This document shows positions 28,201 to 37,084 of a stretch of DNA of 64,000 nucleotides, in pieces. The number at the start of each line of letters is the position of its first letter. Position 1 is the stretch's first letter. The position numbers were made by a program, and so were the translations under genes. The notes beneath the pieces were generated by a model. The model did not search any database and had not been told where the DNA came from. It was given only the letters and a program-made list of their open reading frames with translations. The stretch comes from Leptospira perdikensis (lineage in GTDB: Bacteria > Spirochaetota > Leptospiria > Leptospirales > Leptospiraceae): contig NZ_RQGA01000017.1 in the NCBI RefSeq assembly GCF_004769575.1, positions 1 through 64,000 of the forward strand. Reading direction: 5' to 3'.

Positions 28201-29211
28201 CTTTTTTCAATATTGACTCTCATTCTTCTCTCAAGCGCAAGTTATGCGGAAAAACTTTCCATTTATGGAACGATTCAAAATGGTACAACGGGTGGTTTTG
28301 GTAAGGCAGATTCCATTCGAATGTTGGCTCTGCAAGGAGCGATGGTTCCGTTAGCAGACATTGGTCCGCAATCCGGTAAATTTCGTTTTCCAGAAACGGA
28401 TTTGCCAGAAGGAGCACCCATCCTCTTACAAATCCAATACCAAGGTGTAAATTATAATAAAATGATTCCACCAACCACCAAATTTCGTACATCTCCGCAA
28501 GAGGTGACGGTGTTTGATACTGGTGCGGATCGTAAACAGATTGCAGTTAAAAGCTTAATGCAAGTTATGCGAGAAAAAAAAGGTCTTCGTGTTTTTAAAC
28601 TGTTTTTGATTGATAACTCAAGTAAACCTCCTAAATCTTATGATTCCAAACTTTCACCGTTAGAATATTCTGTTGCAAAAGAAGCGACCGAGATTTTAGC
28701 ACAGATCCAACAGCCGGGAAGTAAAATGGCCATCCCTTTGGGAATACCTGAAGGTAAAAATGGAGGAAGGTTACTTGACCGAGCCATTCTTCCTGGTGTA
28801 TCGGAGGTGCAAATTTCTTACTTCATTCCCAATCAGCATGATAAATTCACGGAACGAATGTTAGTTGAATCGGAAAACGGAAAATTTCCTATCTTTGTTA
28901 AACCTCAAGATATGGAAATTAAAACCGGAGAAGGTACACCTGTTATCAAACTAGACAAAGATGTACCTCCGGGTCTTAGTGCTTATGTACTTAATTCCTT
29001 AGATTTTGGCACAAATGTGGAGTTTACATTTTCCGGTGGTAAACCTCTCCCAACCATTTCCAATAATACAAATCCAGAAATTTGGAACGGTTCGATTCTT
29101 ACCAGTTGGGATCTTTCCCTTTTTGCTGTAGTTGGGTTTCTTGGATTTTTATTTACGCTCTCATTTATTTTTGTCTATCGAAAACAAATAGAAAGGAAAA
29201 ACAATCCATGA
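28186..29211 (+). CDS. Hypothetical exported protein with C-terminal membrane anchor
   Basis: 341 residues: signal peptide (SILTLILLSSASYA), a periplasmic beta-rich region and one C-terminal helix (~310-332) followed by a short basic tail, so it is anchored with most of it in the periplasm. No named domain is recognised; the start of the mature part (IYGTIQNGTTG...ADSIRMLALQGAMVPL) reads like a carboxypeptidase-regulatory/Ig-like strand set. The stop overlaps the ATG of the MFS gene (ATGA). The start is fixed by the signal peptide and overlaps the divergent glycosyltransferase start. Confidence 0.75.
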   Translation: MFRSHLFSILTLILLSSASYAEKLSIYGTIQNGTTGGFGKADSIRMLALQGAMVPLADIGPQSGKFRFPETDLPEGAPILLQIQYQGVNYNKMIPPTTKFRTSPQEVTVFDTGADRKQIAVKSLMQVMREKKGLRVFKLFLIDNSSKPPKSYDSKLSPLEYSVAKEATEILAQIQQPGSKMAIPLGIPEGKNGGRLLDRAILPGVSEVQISYFIPNQHDKFTERMLVESENGKFPIFVKPQDMEIKTGEGTPVIKLDKDVPPGLSAYVLNSLDFGTNVEFTFSGGKPLPTISNNTNPEIWNGSILTSWDLSLFAVVGFLGFLFTLSFIFVYRKQIERKNNP

Positions 29212-30572
29212 ACCAAAAACAAACAAAACGAGATACAACCTATTTACGATTTTTCGGTCTTGCCGAACTCGCAGATCATGGTGCCAGGGGAATTTTAGCC
29301 TTTTGGGTCATTTTAGGAATGGCCTTCTTTTTGTTTGGCGATCAAAACTTAATTGCACCGAATATGAAAAACATAGGTGCCTCCCTTGGAATTACAGATC
29401 CAAATGAAGTGGATTGGAAGTTAGGTGGGATTATTCCTGTTTTGTTTTTTATTTTGGGTGGAATTGTTTCTTTGTCTATGGGTTATCTTTCGCAAAAATT
29501 TTCGCGAAAGAACTTACTTCTCGCAACAGTCTTACTAGGTGAAATTCCTTGTTTTTTAACTGCTTATGTAGAAACATATGATCAGTTTTTGATTTTGCGA
29601 ACACTTTGTGGGTTTGGACTTGGTGGAATATTTCCCTTACTCTTTAGTTTGATTGGTGATTATTTTTCTAGCCAATCGCGAGCCATTGCCACTGGATATG
29701 TGTCCTTGGCCATGGGGCTTGGTGTGGGTGTGGGACAACTTCTTGGTGGAATTTTAGGTGGTGCTGATCCAATCAATGGATGGCGTGCTTCCTTTATTTA
29801 TATGTCCGCACCTTCTTTTCTATTTGCAGCCATTTATTTATTTTTTTGTAAAGAACCTAAACGTGGTGGTGCTGAAGGTGTTTCTAGTGACGAGTTATCA
29901 CATAAAATCAGTTTAAAAGATTTTAAATTACTTTTTGAAAGTAAAACCAACTTAGGTGCTTTTTTGCAAGGCCTTCCGGGCTGTATTCCTTGGGGAGTGT
30001 TTTTTGTTTACTTGGCTGATTACTACGAACACACCTATAATCTTTCAAAAGAAGTTTCGGCAGGTATGATTACCTTTGCTGCTGTTGGGATTTTTATTGG
30101 AACTTTTTTCGGTGGGGTGCTTGGCCAAATTCTTTATAACATTAAAAAAACGTACCAACCTCTGTTGTGTATTGGGACCACATTTTTTGGTGTATTCCCT
30201 GCTTTGATGTTGTTATATGCCTTTGATATTGTTCCATATATGGGTTTATTCATTGCTCTGAATATTTTTACAGGAATTATGATTTCAGTCACAGGACCTA
30301 ACGTCCGTGCTGTATTACTCAATGTTAACGAACCAAAATCGAGAAGTGCAATTTTTTCTATCTATAATTTAACTGATGATTTGGGAAAAGGCCTTGGGCC
30401 TGTGATGTCTGCCGTAATTTTAGGATTAACACCTGATCGTGGCCTTGCATTGTCTATTTCCATTTTATTTTGGATTCCGTGTGCTTTATCATGGTTACTG
30501 ATTTTGTTCAATTATGAAAAAGATGAAAATAGAATGCATGTTTTGATGAAACAAAGTGCTTCGAAAGTTTAA
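29208..30572 (+). CDS. Major facilitator superfamily transporter
   Basis: 454 residues from ATG 29208, chosen because it overlaps the preceding stop as ATGA; the frame is open further upstream but inside the previous gene. Twelve helices. The MFS loop 2-3 motif is YLSQKFSRKNLL, and helix 4-5 has GLGGIFPLLFSLIGDYF and SLAMGLGVGVGQLLGGILGG. A sugar or organic anion substrate would be a guess. Coupled to the anchored periplasmic protein upstream, which may assist it. Confidence 0.85.
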   Translation: MNQKQTKRDTTYLRFFGLAELADHGARGILAFWVILGMAFFLFGDQNLIAPNMKNIGASLGITDPNEVDWKLGGIIPVLFFILGGIVSLSMGYLSQKFSRKNLLLATVLLGEIPCFLTAYVETYDQFLILRTLCGFGLGGIFPLLFSLIGDYFSSQSRAIATGYVSLAMGLGVGVGQLLGGILGGADPINGWRASFIYMSAPSFLFAAIYLFFCKEPKRGGAEGVSSDELSHKISLKDFKLLFESKTNLGAFLQGLPGCIPWGVFFVYLADYYEHTYNLSKEVSAGMITFAAVGIFIGTFFGGVLGQILYNIKKTYQPLLCIGTTFFGVFPALMLLYAFDIVPYMGLFIALNIFTGIMISVTGPNVRAVLLNVNEPKSRSAIFSIYNLTDDLGKGLGPVMSAVILGLTPDRGLALSISILFWIPCALSWLLILFNYEKDENRMHVLMKQSASKV

Positions 30573-30594
30573 TTTCTATTTGATTTGGGTTTAA

Positions 30595-31326
30595 ATGAAT
30601 ATTAAACATAATTTACTAGACATTGAAGGGACAACGGCACCGATTGCCTTTGTCCATCAGATCTTATTTCCGTATGCCAAAAAACATATTGTTGGTTTCC
30701 TGAAAAACTATCAGTTTACAGAAGTTAAATGGGAAGAAATTCGATTGGAGTTTGAAAAGGATATAGTTTTAAGAGAAGAGAAGTTTGTGTCTCGATTCTC
30801 AGCGAATGGATCTAATTTGAAATCCGAACTTTTGTCTTTTTCTCCTGAAGTTGTTCCATCTTATTTTGAGTATTTAATTGAGAAGGATCGTAAATTTGGC
30901 CCTTTAAAAGAAGTTCAAGGAAAAATTTGGAAACAAGGTTATGAATCAGGAGAAATCAAAAGTACAGTTTATCCAGATGTTTTAGAATTCTTAAAAAAAA
31001 TGCAAGCAGAAGGAATTCAAAATCATGTGTATTCATCTGGTTCAGTAGAAGCTCAAATTTTGATTTATCAATATTCAGAGTTAGGTGATTTGAGAAATTA
31101 TTTTGTTTCTTATTATGATACTGCCGTTGGTGGGAAAAGAGATAAACAAAGTTATGAGAACATCGCTATAGAATTAAAATCTCCCTCGAATCAAATTCGT
31201 TTTTTTACTGATATTGTAGAGGAAGCTGAGGCCGCAAGTTCTGCGGGAATGGATGTAGTGATTTTAAACCGACCAGGCAATATCCCGCAAAAACCACATT
31301 CCTTTCCCGTTTGGGATCATTTTTAA
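30595..31326 (+). CDS. mtnC: Enolase-phosphatase E1 (acireductone synthase)
   Basis: 243 residues, HAD superfamily. The N-terminal LLDIEGTTAPIAFVHQILFP is diagnostic of MtnC; YSSGSVEAQILIYQYS and FFTDIVEEAEAASSAGM supply HAD motifs II and III. It enolises and dephosphorylates 2,3-diketo-5-methylthiopentyl-1-phosphate in the methionine salvage pathway. Other mtn genes are not in the window. Starts 22 bases after the MFS gene; its stop overlaps the stop of convergent norF. Confidence 0.92.
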   Translation: MNIKHNLLDIEGTTAPIAFVHQILFPYAKKHIVGFLKNYQFTEVKWEEIRLEFEKDIVLREEKFVSRFSANGSNLKSELLSFSPEVVPSYFEYLIEKDRKFGPLKEVQGKIWKQGYESGEIKSTVYPDVLEFLKKMQAEGIQNHVYSSGSVEAQILIYQYSELGDLRNYFVSYYDTAVGGKRDKQSYENIAIELKSPSNQIRFFTDIVEEAEAASSAGMDVVILNRPGNIPQKPHSFPVWDHF

Positions 31327-31553
31327 GTTAAAATCCAAATACTAAAAGAATAGATTCCAATGAGTATCGGAAAGGTAATCTTCCAAAATGGATGAGCCTC
31401 TTTTAGATTCATAAATACAAAACAAATGAATAGAAACTTGGCCGCGCTCATTAGAATCAAATTCCAATTTCCAGGAAGTGTTGAACCTATTCCAAAAAAA
31501 GAAAAATATACTATGAATAATAAAATGATATATGTGAGTAAGATACTTTTCAT
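31323..31553 (-). CDS. norF: NorF-like small membrane protein (cytochrome c oxidase subunit IV family)
   Basis: 76 residues, three hydrophobic segments, with MNLKEAHPFWK between the second and third as in the prokaryotic COX4/NorF family. It lies 9 bases after norE and is probably co-translated with it. NorF helps full NO reductase activity in denitrifiers; that role is inferred from family and position. Confidence 0.78.
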   Translation of the reverse strand: MKSILLTYIILLFIVYFSFFGIGSTLPGNWNLILMSAAKFLFICFVFMNLKEAHPFWKITFPILIGIYSFSIWILT

Positions 31554-31562
31554 TATTTTCTC

Positions 31563-32135
31563 CTATTGAATTAAATACAGTGCTGGATAGAGTAAAAGCC
31601 AAATCAAATCACACATATGCCAAAATACGGCTCCGGCCTCTAAGTTTTCGAACGATAAGGTCTTACGACTCCTGTATACTATAAAAAGAATAATCACCCC
31701 TACAACTACATGTAAGTAATGAAACCCAGTAAGTAACCAATAATAACTAAAAAATACGTTCCCATCCAAATCGAAACCTAAGTTCCATTTTTCTCTAAAC
31801 TCATAAAATTTAAGAAAAAGAAAAGCAAATCCAAATACAATAGAAGTAGATAAAAGAATAGTAAAATAGTTTAATTTCTGTTTGGTTTTATAAAACACTG
31901 CAAGAGCAATACAAAATCCACTACTGAGTAGAAAAATCGTATTCCAAAAAGCAAAAGTTTTTGTTAGTTGCGATTGCATCATTAAAAACCCGCTTGGATC
32001 CTTTGATTTATCATACAAAAGGGAACCGATTCCCAAACAGAAAGTCAGAACTTCGACAATTACAATCATCCAAATGAGGATTCCTCCCGGCGGATACCAG
32101 AGAGAGGTTTCTTGATCTTGATTGTTTTGTTGCAT
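31563..32135 (-). CDS. norE: NorE-like protein (cytochrome c oxidase subunit III family)
   Basis: About 190 residues and five membrane helices: YPPGGILIWMIVIVEVLTF, FAFWNTIFLLSSGFCIA, FLKFYEFREKW, YYWLLTGFHYLHVVVGV and FWHMCDLIWLLLYPALYL. This is the COX3 fold in its short NorE form. ATG 32135 is chosen over 32153 because TTGGAGGAG lies at ideal distance upstream. Divergent from norC across a 317-base regulatory gap. Confidence 0.88.
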   Translation of the reverse strand: MQQNNQDQETSLWYPPGGILIWMIVIVEVLTFCLGIGSLLYDKSKDPSGFLMMQSQLTKTFAFWNTIFLLSSGFCIALAVFYKTKQKLNYFTILLSTSIVFGFAFLFLKFYEFREKWNLGFDLDGNVFFSYYWLLTGFHYLHVVVGVIILFIVYRSRKTLSFENLEAGAVFWHMCDLIWLLLYPALYLIQ

Positions 32136-32383
32136 AGACTCCTCCAAAAGCATAAGTAAATTTTAATGAATCTAAAAATCAATTCATATAGCAGAATAAA
32201 TGAATGTTTGTTTGTAATGAGTTTATTGACTTTCCATTTGCCAATTCCCTAAACTATCGAACATTCTGTATCTTTGTTCTTTGAATGAACAGTGTTTGTG
32301 TTATATTTGATTGATTCTAAAAAGCAATTAACACCTGTTCGTATCTTATTTTGAAATGGTAATAGAAAAAATCAAATTCGTAC

Positions 32384-32397
32384 TTGATATAAATCAA
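32384..32397 (+). promoter_or_regulatory. FNR/DNR-type operator upstream of norC
   Basis: TTGATATAAATCAA is a perfect TTGAT-N4-ATCAA palindrome. Its centre (32390.5) lies about 41.5 bases before the start site predicted from the -10 box, the class II activation position for FNR-family regulators. The Crp/Fnr gene at 38356-38982 is the natural candidate to bind it. Confidence 0.85.
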
Positions 32398-32419
32398 TGC
32401 AAGGATTAAAATCTGCACC

Positions 32420-32425
32420 TATAAT
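32420..32425 (+). promoter_or_regulatory. norC -10 box
   Basis: TATAAT, a consensus -10, predicting transcription from about 32432. The short leader then carries TAGGAGGTAAGG, a strong ribosome site, directly before the norC ATG. Confidence 0.75.
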
Positions 32426-32452
32426 TCATACTATGAAAATTAGGAGGTAAGG

Positions 32453-33157
32453 ATGCTATCTAAATCGCAAGCAAGGGCGTTCTTTTTGGGGGGCACCTTT
32501 TTGTTCAGTGCAATCTTTGTGTTTCTCACAGTGGATACCGTGCGACAAAATGATACCCGAACCAATGCGCAGAATCTGACAGAAGATGTTCTGAAAGGAA
32601 AAGAAATTTGGGAAAAAAATAATTGTATGGGATGTCATACATTGTTAGGTGAAGGAGCTTATTATGCCCCGGATCTTACAAAGGTTGTCGAAAGACGTGG
32701 GGCCACATGGATCGATGTGTTTTTAGATGATCCACAGGCAATGTTTCCTGGAGAACGGAAAATGGTGAAGTATAACTTCACAAAGGAAGAGAAGGGACAA
32801 GTCATTGCGTTTCTTGATTGGGTTGGTAAAATTAATGCCAACGGATGGCCTCCTAAACCAAATATTCCGATCGATTCCATTGCCACTCCGCAAGTTCCAC
32901 AGGTTAAATCAAATGCGGTTGTTTTGTCTCAACCGGAAAAGTTTTCTCAGATTTGTATCGCCTGTCATGCAGTAGGTGGTAAGGGTGGAAATGTTGGGCC
33001 TGCCCTTGACCATGTCGGGTCTAAGTTCGATTCTGATTATCTCAATCGTTGGTTATCAGATCCGCAAGCCATCAAACCGGGAACAAATATGCCAAAGTTG
33101 CCGTTAACTGATCCAGAAAGAAAAGAAATCGTAACTTACCTTTCTGCATTGAAATAA
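32453..33157 (+). CDS. norC: Nitric oxide reductase subunit C fused to a second cytochrome c domain (dihaem)
   Basis: 234 residues versus about 150 for ordinary NorC. One N-terminal membrane helix (~10-28) anchors it. The first haem site is C58-MG-C61-H62, followed by TLLGEGAYYAPDL as in canonical NorC, with M104 as likely axial ligand. A Pro-rich linker (~130-155) leads to a second class I cytochrome c module with C168-IA-C171-H172 and M213 (TNMPKLPL). The extra domain probably brings electrons to NorC directly. First gene of norCBQD, 9 bases before norB. Confidence 0.93.
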   Translation: MLSKSQARAFFLGGTFLFSAIFVFLTVDTVRQNDTRTNAQNLTEDVLKGKEIWEKNNCMGCHTLLGEGAYYAPDLTKVVERRGATWIDVFLDDPQAMFPGERKMVKYNFTKEEKGQVIAFLDWVGKINANGWPPKPNIPIDSIATPQVPQVKSNAVVLSQPEKFSQICIACHAVGGKGGNVGPALDHVGSKFDSDYLNRWLSDPQAIKPGTNMPKLPLTDPERKEIVTYLSALK

Positions 33158-33166
33158 GGAGAAACA

Positions 33167-34516
33167 ATGAGATTCCAATCACAAAAGGTCGCATATTGGT
33201 TCTTTGCAACTTGTATGTTACTCTTATCTTTACAAATCGTATATGGTTTCATAATGGGATTTGCTCGTATTGGATTAGATGGACTACATGATTTTATTCC
33301 ATTTAATACCGCTCGTGCCACACATACAAATCTACTCGTAGTATGGTTATTAACTGGTTTTATGGGAGCTGCTTATTACATCATACCCGAAGAATCAGAC
33401 AGAGAGTTGTATAGTGTCAAACTAGCATACATTCAACTACTATCTTGGGTTGTTGTTGGGGTGATTGCCATTATTGGTTTTCATTTTAATTGGTGGGAAG
33501 GTCGTAAGTTCTTAGAAATCCCAAGGCCACTCGACTATTTGGTTGTTGTGAATGTATTAACATTTTTGTTTAACATCGCTATGACTATATGGCAGGCCAA
33601 AAAAAGGAGTACAACACAACTTGTGTTATTCTTTGGTTTGTTATGTGCAGCTTTACTTTATCTACCAGGTATGATCTACTTCGACAACCAAACACTGGAC
33701 TCTTACTTTCGATGGTGGGTGGTTCATCTTTGGGTTGAGGGGGTATGGGAACTCATTATGGGTGGTATCCTTGCTTTTTTACTCATCAAACTTACGGGAG
33801 TGGATAGAGAGGTCATTGAAAAATGGTTATATGTAGTTGTAGGTTTAACCTTCCTTTCTGGAATTTTGGGAACAGGTCACCACTACTATTGGATTGGAAC
33901 TCCTAAGTATTGGCTTATGGTCGGTGGAATTTTTTCTGCTTTAGAACCATTAGCTTTTCTCGGGATGGCCATCTGGGCACTCAATATGTATCGCAAAAAA
34001 GGAAAAAACCATCCTAACAAAATTGCACTTTATTGGACTCTAGGAAGTGCTATGATGTCTTTCATTGGTGCCGGATTTTTAGGTTTTGCACATACTTGGC
34101 CGGCTGTCAATCAATGGACTCATGGAACCCTCATTACTGCGATGCACGGGCACCTTGCATTCTGGGGAGCCTACGCTATGTTAGTGTTAGCTGTCATTTC
34201 CTATGCGATGCCAAATCTAACAGGAAGAAAACTATTTACTGGAATGTCTGGTTATTTGGCATTTTGGGCTTCTAATATCGGAATGTTAGGAATGACGGGG
34301 GCGCTCGCTGTTGCCGGAATCACTCAAGTGTATTTAGAACGTAAGTTAGGTATGGACTTCCTTGTGGTTCAGAAAGAAATCATATTCCATTTTATTGGAA
34401 TGTTACTTGCGGCTACCCTCTTTACTGTTGGTATCGCTTATTTCATTGTGGATTTCATTCGACATGGTCTTCCTTCCAATGAAGCTGTTGGAAAAAATCT
34501 TGGTGATCTCGATTAA
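33167..34516 (+). CDS. norB: Nitric oxide reductase subunit B (cNOR catalytic subunit)
   Basis: 449 residues, 12 helices, haem-copper oxidase superfamily. It reduces two NO to N2O using electrons from NorC. Visible ligands and carboxylates: His in ARATHTNLLVVW, HLWVEGVWE (FeB His and Glu), GTGHHYYWIG (FeB His pair), ALEPLAF (Glu) and HGHLAFWGAY (haem His pair). GGAG precedes the ATG. The length fits a cytochrome c-dependent enzyme, not the longer quinol type. Confidence 0.96.
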   Translation: MRFQSQKVAYWFFATCMLLLSLQIVYGFIMGFARIGLDGLHDFIPFNTARATHTNLLVVWLLTGFMGAAYYIIPEESDRELYSVKLAYIQLLSWVVVGVIAIIGFHFNWWEGRKFLEIPRPLDYLVVVNVLTFLFNIAMTIWQAKKRSTTQLVLFFGLLCAALLYLPGMIYFDNQTLDSYFRWWVVHLWVEGVWELIMGGILAFLLIKLTGVDREVIEKWLYVVVGLTFLSGILGTGHHYYWIGTPKYWLMVGGIFSALEPLAFLGMAIWALNMYRKKGKNHPNKIALYWTLGSAMMSFIGAGFLGFAHTWPAVNQWTHGTLITAMHGHLAFWGAYAMLVLAVISYAMPNLTGRKLFTGMSGYLAFWASNIGMLGMTGALAVAGITQVYLERKLGMDFLVVQKEIIFHFIGMLLAATLFTVGIAYFIVDFIRHGLPSNEAVGKNLGDLD

Positions 34517-34519
34517 TTT

Positions 34520-35302
34520 ATGTTAACGAAGAAAGCACCCTATTACGAACCAATCGGTAAGGAACTAGAAATCTTTCAAATGGCGGCAGAGAATTCTCTG
34601 CCGCTTTTGTTGAAAGGCCCCACTGGATCCGGTAAGTCCCGATTTTTAGAATATATGGCTCACCTAATGGGTCGTAGACTTATTACTATATTGTGTAACG
34701 ATGAAACATCGTCTGTAGATCTCGTTGGAAGATTTTTAGTAAAAGGAGCCGATACCATTTGGATGGATGGTCCCTTAACTACAGGAGTCAAAGAAGGAGC
34801 TATTGTTTATTTGGATGAAATTGCAGAAGCAAGGCCTGATACACTGGTAACCATTCACTCTTTAACCGACCATCGTCGCACCTTATTTTTAGAAAGAAAA
34901 AATGAAGAGGTGAGTGCCCATCCAGATTTTTTACTCGTAGCATCTTACAATCCTGGATACCAGAGAGGATTTAAGGAACTAAAACCTTCCACCAAACAAC
35001 GATTTCTTGGAATGGATTTCCCTTACCCGAAAACTGCTGTAGAAGAAAAAATCATAGTTGGGGAAACGGGTATCAGCGAATCACTAGCCAAAAAGTTAGT
35101 TCAATTTGCTAACCTTGTGAGGAACAAACCAGAGTTAGGATTAGCGGAAACAGTTTCGACAAGACTTCTTGTTTCTTGTGCAAAATTAATTGCGAAAGGT
35201 CTTCCTTCTCGGCTTGCAGGCAGGACAGCGATCATTTTACCTCTATCAGACGACAATGATACAGTCGCGGCTTTACAAGACAGCTTCGATTTGATTTTTT
35301 AG
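34520..35302 (+). CDS. norQ: NorQ/CbbQ-type MoxR AAA+ ATPase
   Basis: 260 residues. Walker A GPTGSGKSRF, Walker B GAIVYLDEIAEARPD, sensor region LLVASYNPGYQRGF, and a C-terminal CbbQ-type lid. It works with NorD to activate NorBC, probably in metal insertion into the FeB site; that is family knowledge. Three bases after norB. Confidence 0.92.
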   Translation: MLTKKAPYYEPIGKELEIFQMAAENSLPLLLKGPTGSGKSRFLEYMAHLMGRRLITILCNDETSSVDLVGRFLVKGADTIWMDGPLTTGVKEGAIVYLDEIAEARPDTLVTIHSLTDHRRTLFLERKNEEVSAHPDFLLVASYNPGYQRGFKELKPSTKQRFLGMDFPYPKTAVEEKIIVGETGISESLAKKLVQFANLVRNKPELGLAETVSTRLLVSCAKLIAKGLPSRLAGRTAIILPLSDDNDTVAALQDSFDLIF

Positions 35303-35311
35303 GTCACAACA

Positions 35312-37075
35312 TTGGAATGGGATCAGTTTGTATTTTACCAGGGTCATAAACTTTGGAAAAAAATTCGAAAAAAACTCACACCACCTAATCCATATTATAA
35401 ATATCGAATGGAGTTAGAAGAAGGTCGAATCCTAAGATATTTGCAGACTTTAAAAAATGAACCAACCACTTTGATCTTCAGCGGAGAAACCATAAGTTTT
35501 GGACAAAACTATTTGAAATTCCCGGAAGTGGTTCATTTATTTTTTTCAGAATCGAGTTCTAAAAAATATGTTAGGATCTTACTTGCCTATCTTTCTTATC
35601 TCGAAGTAGCTAAAAAAACGAAGAAAGAGGATACAAAAAAGATAAATGGAGAAACGTCCTTTACAAAAGATCATTTTTTTTATTTGTTTCGAAATTTTCT
35701 AAATGTATTTCCTGGCATTCGTACTGATTGGAAAGAAATCCGAATGGAAAAGTTAAAAATTCGGAAAAGAGATTTAATTCAATACCAGAAAATCACTTCT
35801 ATATTCACTCATGCAACTTCATCTATCTCTGATTTAAAACATGAGTTCCCCACAGGAAAAGATTTTATATCAAAGTCTGAGAAAGAAAAAGTAAAATCCA
35901 AAGAATCAAAACAAAAATTGGACCCAAGTGATGCCGAAGTTTTGGAAGTGGATGAGAAAAAAATCGAGGAATATACATTAGGTCATAATTTCGAAAAAAT
36001 TGAAACTGTAGAAGAGTTTGATGGACAATGGCGTGACATTGATGGTGAAGAGGATATGGAAGAAGAGGATGCTTTACAAGAGCTAAACTTAAAACATATC
36101 ATTCGAACGGAAGATCCCGTTCATACCACTCGAACCAGTGAGTCGGGATCTGGAACCACTCTGGAAATTTTAGATGAAATGGATATTGGAAATCATTTTT
36201 CTTATCCAGAGTGGGATTATAAGTTAAAAAACTACAAACCAGACTACTGTAATGTAGTAGAAGAGTTTCCCAAACAGAAAGACAGCCATTATACAAAACT
36301 TATATTAGAGAAACAACATTCCAATTTAATGTTATTGAAAAAAAAGATGATGGCACTCTTAAACCAAACTCGAATCAAAAAGAGATTGGTGGCGGGTGCT
36401 GATATTGATTTGGATGCTCTTGTGGATCGTTATGCCGATATCAAAGCAAAGATTAGTCCATCAGAAACAATTTATATGAACCCCATTCGAGATGTTTCGG
36501 ACATGGTATTGTATTTCCTTGTTGATATAAGTTTGTCTACAGATTCATGGATCCAAGAAAAAAGAATTTTAGATGTGGAGAGGGAAAGTTTACTTCTATT
36601 CTCTGAATGTTTGGAAGAGTTAAAAATTCCTTTTGGAATCGCCGGTTTTTATTCTAGAACTCGTAATTTTAATCAATTCCTACATTTGAAACAATTATCG
36701 GAACCTTGGAGTTCTGCCCGTGATCGTTTGGGATCTTTATCACCAATTGGGTACACTCGGGTTGGCCCAGCCCTTCGCCATACGAGCTCCCTACTCAAAC
36801 AAACGTCCTATAAACAAAAATGGATTATTCTCATTACAGACGCTCGTCCCAATGATTATGACAAGTACGAAGGAAAGTACGGGGTTGAAGATGTAAATAA
36901 AGCTGTCGGTGAATGTTTGTTAAATGGAGTCCAGGTTTTTACTTTGGCAATTGGAACTGAGGAAAAACCAACAATTCCATCGATGATGAGAAATGCAAGT
37001 TATCAAATGTTGTTTCATCCCGAAAGGCTCCTCGATTCTCTCCAAGAATTTTTTCGAAGAACCATAAGAGTTTAA
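35312..37075 (+). CDS. norD: NorD-type VWA-domain activation protein
   Basis: 587 residues from TTG 35312. The N-terminal ~200 residues are helical; a charged, acidic linker follows (~195-260). The C-terminal VWA domain (~390-587) starts LYFLVDISLSTDSW (MIDAS DxSxS) and continues ITDARPNDYDKYEG and ALRHTSSLL. It is the usual partner of NorQ. Other ATGs lie 30 or more codons in, and the TTG N-terminus (MEWDQFVFYQGHKLW) fits the family. Confidence 0.9.
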   Translation: MEWDQFVFYQGHKLWKKIRKKLTPPNPYYKYRMELEEGRILRYLQTLKNEPTTLIFSGETISFGQNYLKFPEVVHLFFSESSSKKYVRILLAYLSYLEVAKKTKKEDTKKINGETSFTKDHFFYLFRNFLNVFPGIRTDWKEIRMEKLKIRKRDLIQYQKITSIFTHATSSISDLKHEFPTGKDFISKSEKEKVKSKESKQKLDPSDAEVLEVDEKKIEEYTLGHNFEKIETVEEFDGQWRDIDGEEDMEEEDALQELNLKHIIRTEDPVHTTRTSESGSGTTLEILDEMDIGNHFSYPEWDYKLKNYKPDYCNVVEEFPKQKDSHYTKLILEKQHSNLMLLKKKMMALLNQTRIKKRLVAGADIDLDALVDRYADIKAKISPSETIYMNPIRDVSDMVLYFLVDISLSTDSWIQEKRILDVERESLLLFSECLEELKIPFGIAGFYSRTRNFNQFLHLKQLSEPWSSARDRLGSLSPIGYTRVGPALRHTSSLLKQTSYKQKWIILITDARPNDYDKYEGKYGVEDVNKAVGECLLNGVQVFTLAIGTEEKPTIPSMMRNASYQMLFHPERLLDSLQEFFRRTIRV

Positions 37076-37084
37076 ACTTTAGAT

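Larger units (their letters stand above)
32136..32452. promoter_or_regulatory. Divergent regulatory region between norE and norC
   Basis: About 317 AT-rich bases without an ORF. The norC-proximal end contains a perfect FNR/DNR operator and a matching -10 box (listed separately). I found no second perfect operator near norE; only half-sites such as ATCAA near 32180 and TTGATTGAT near 32310. Confidence 0.7.
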
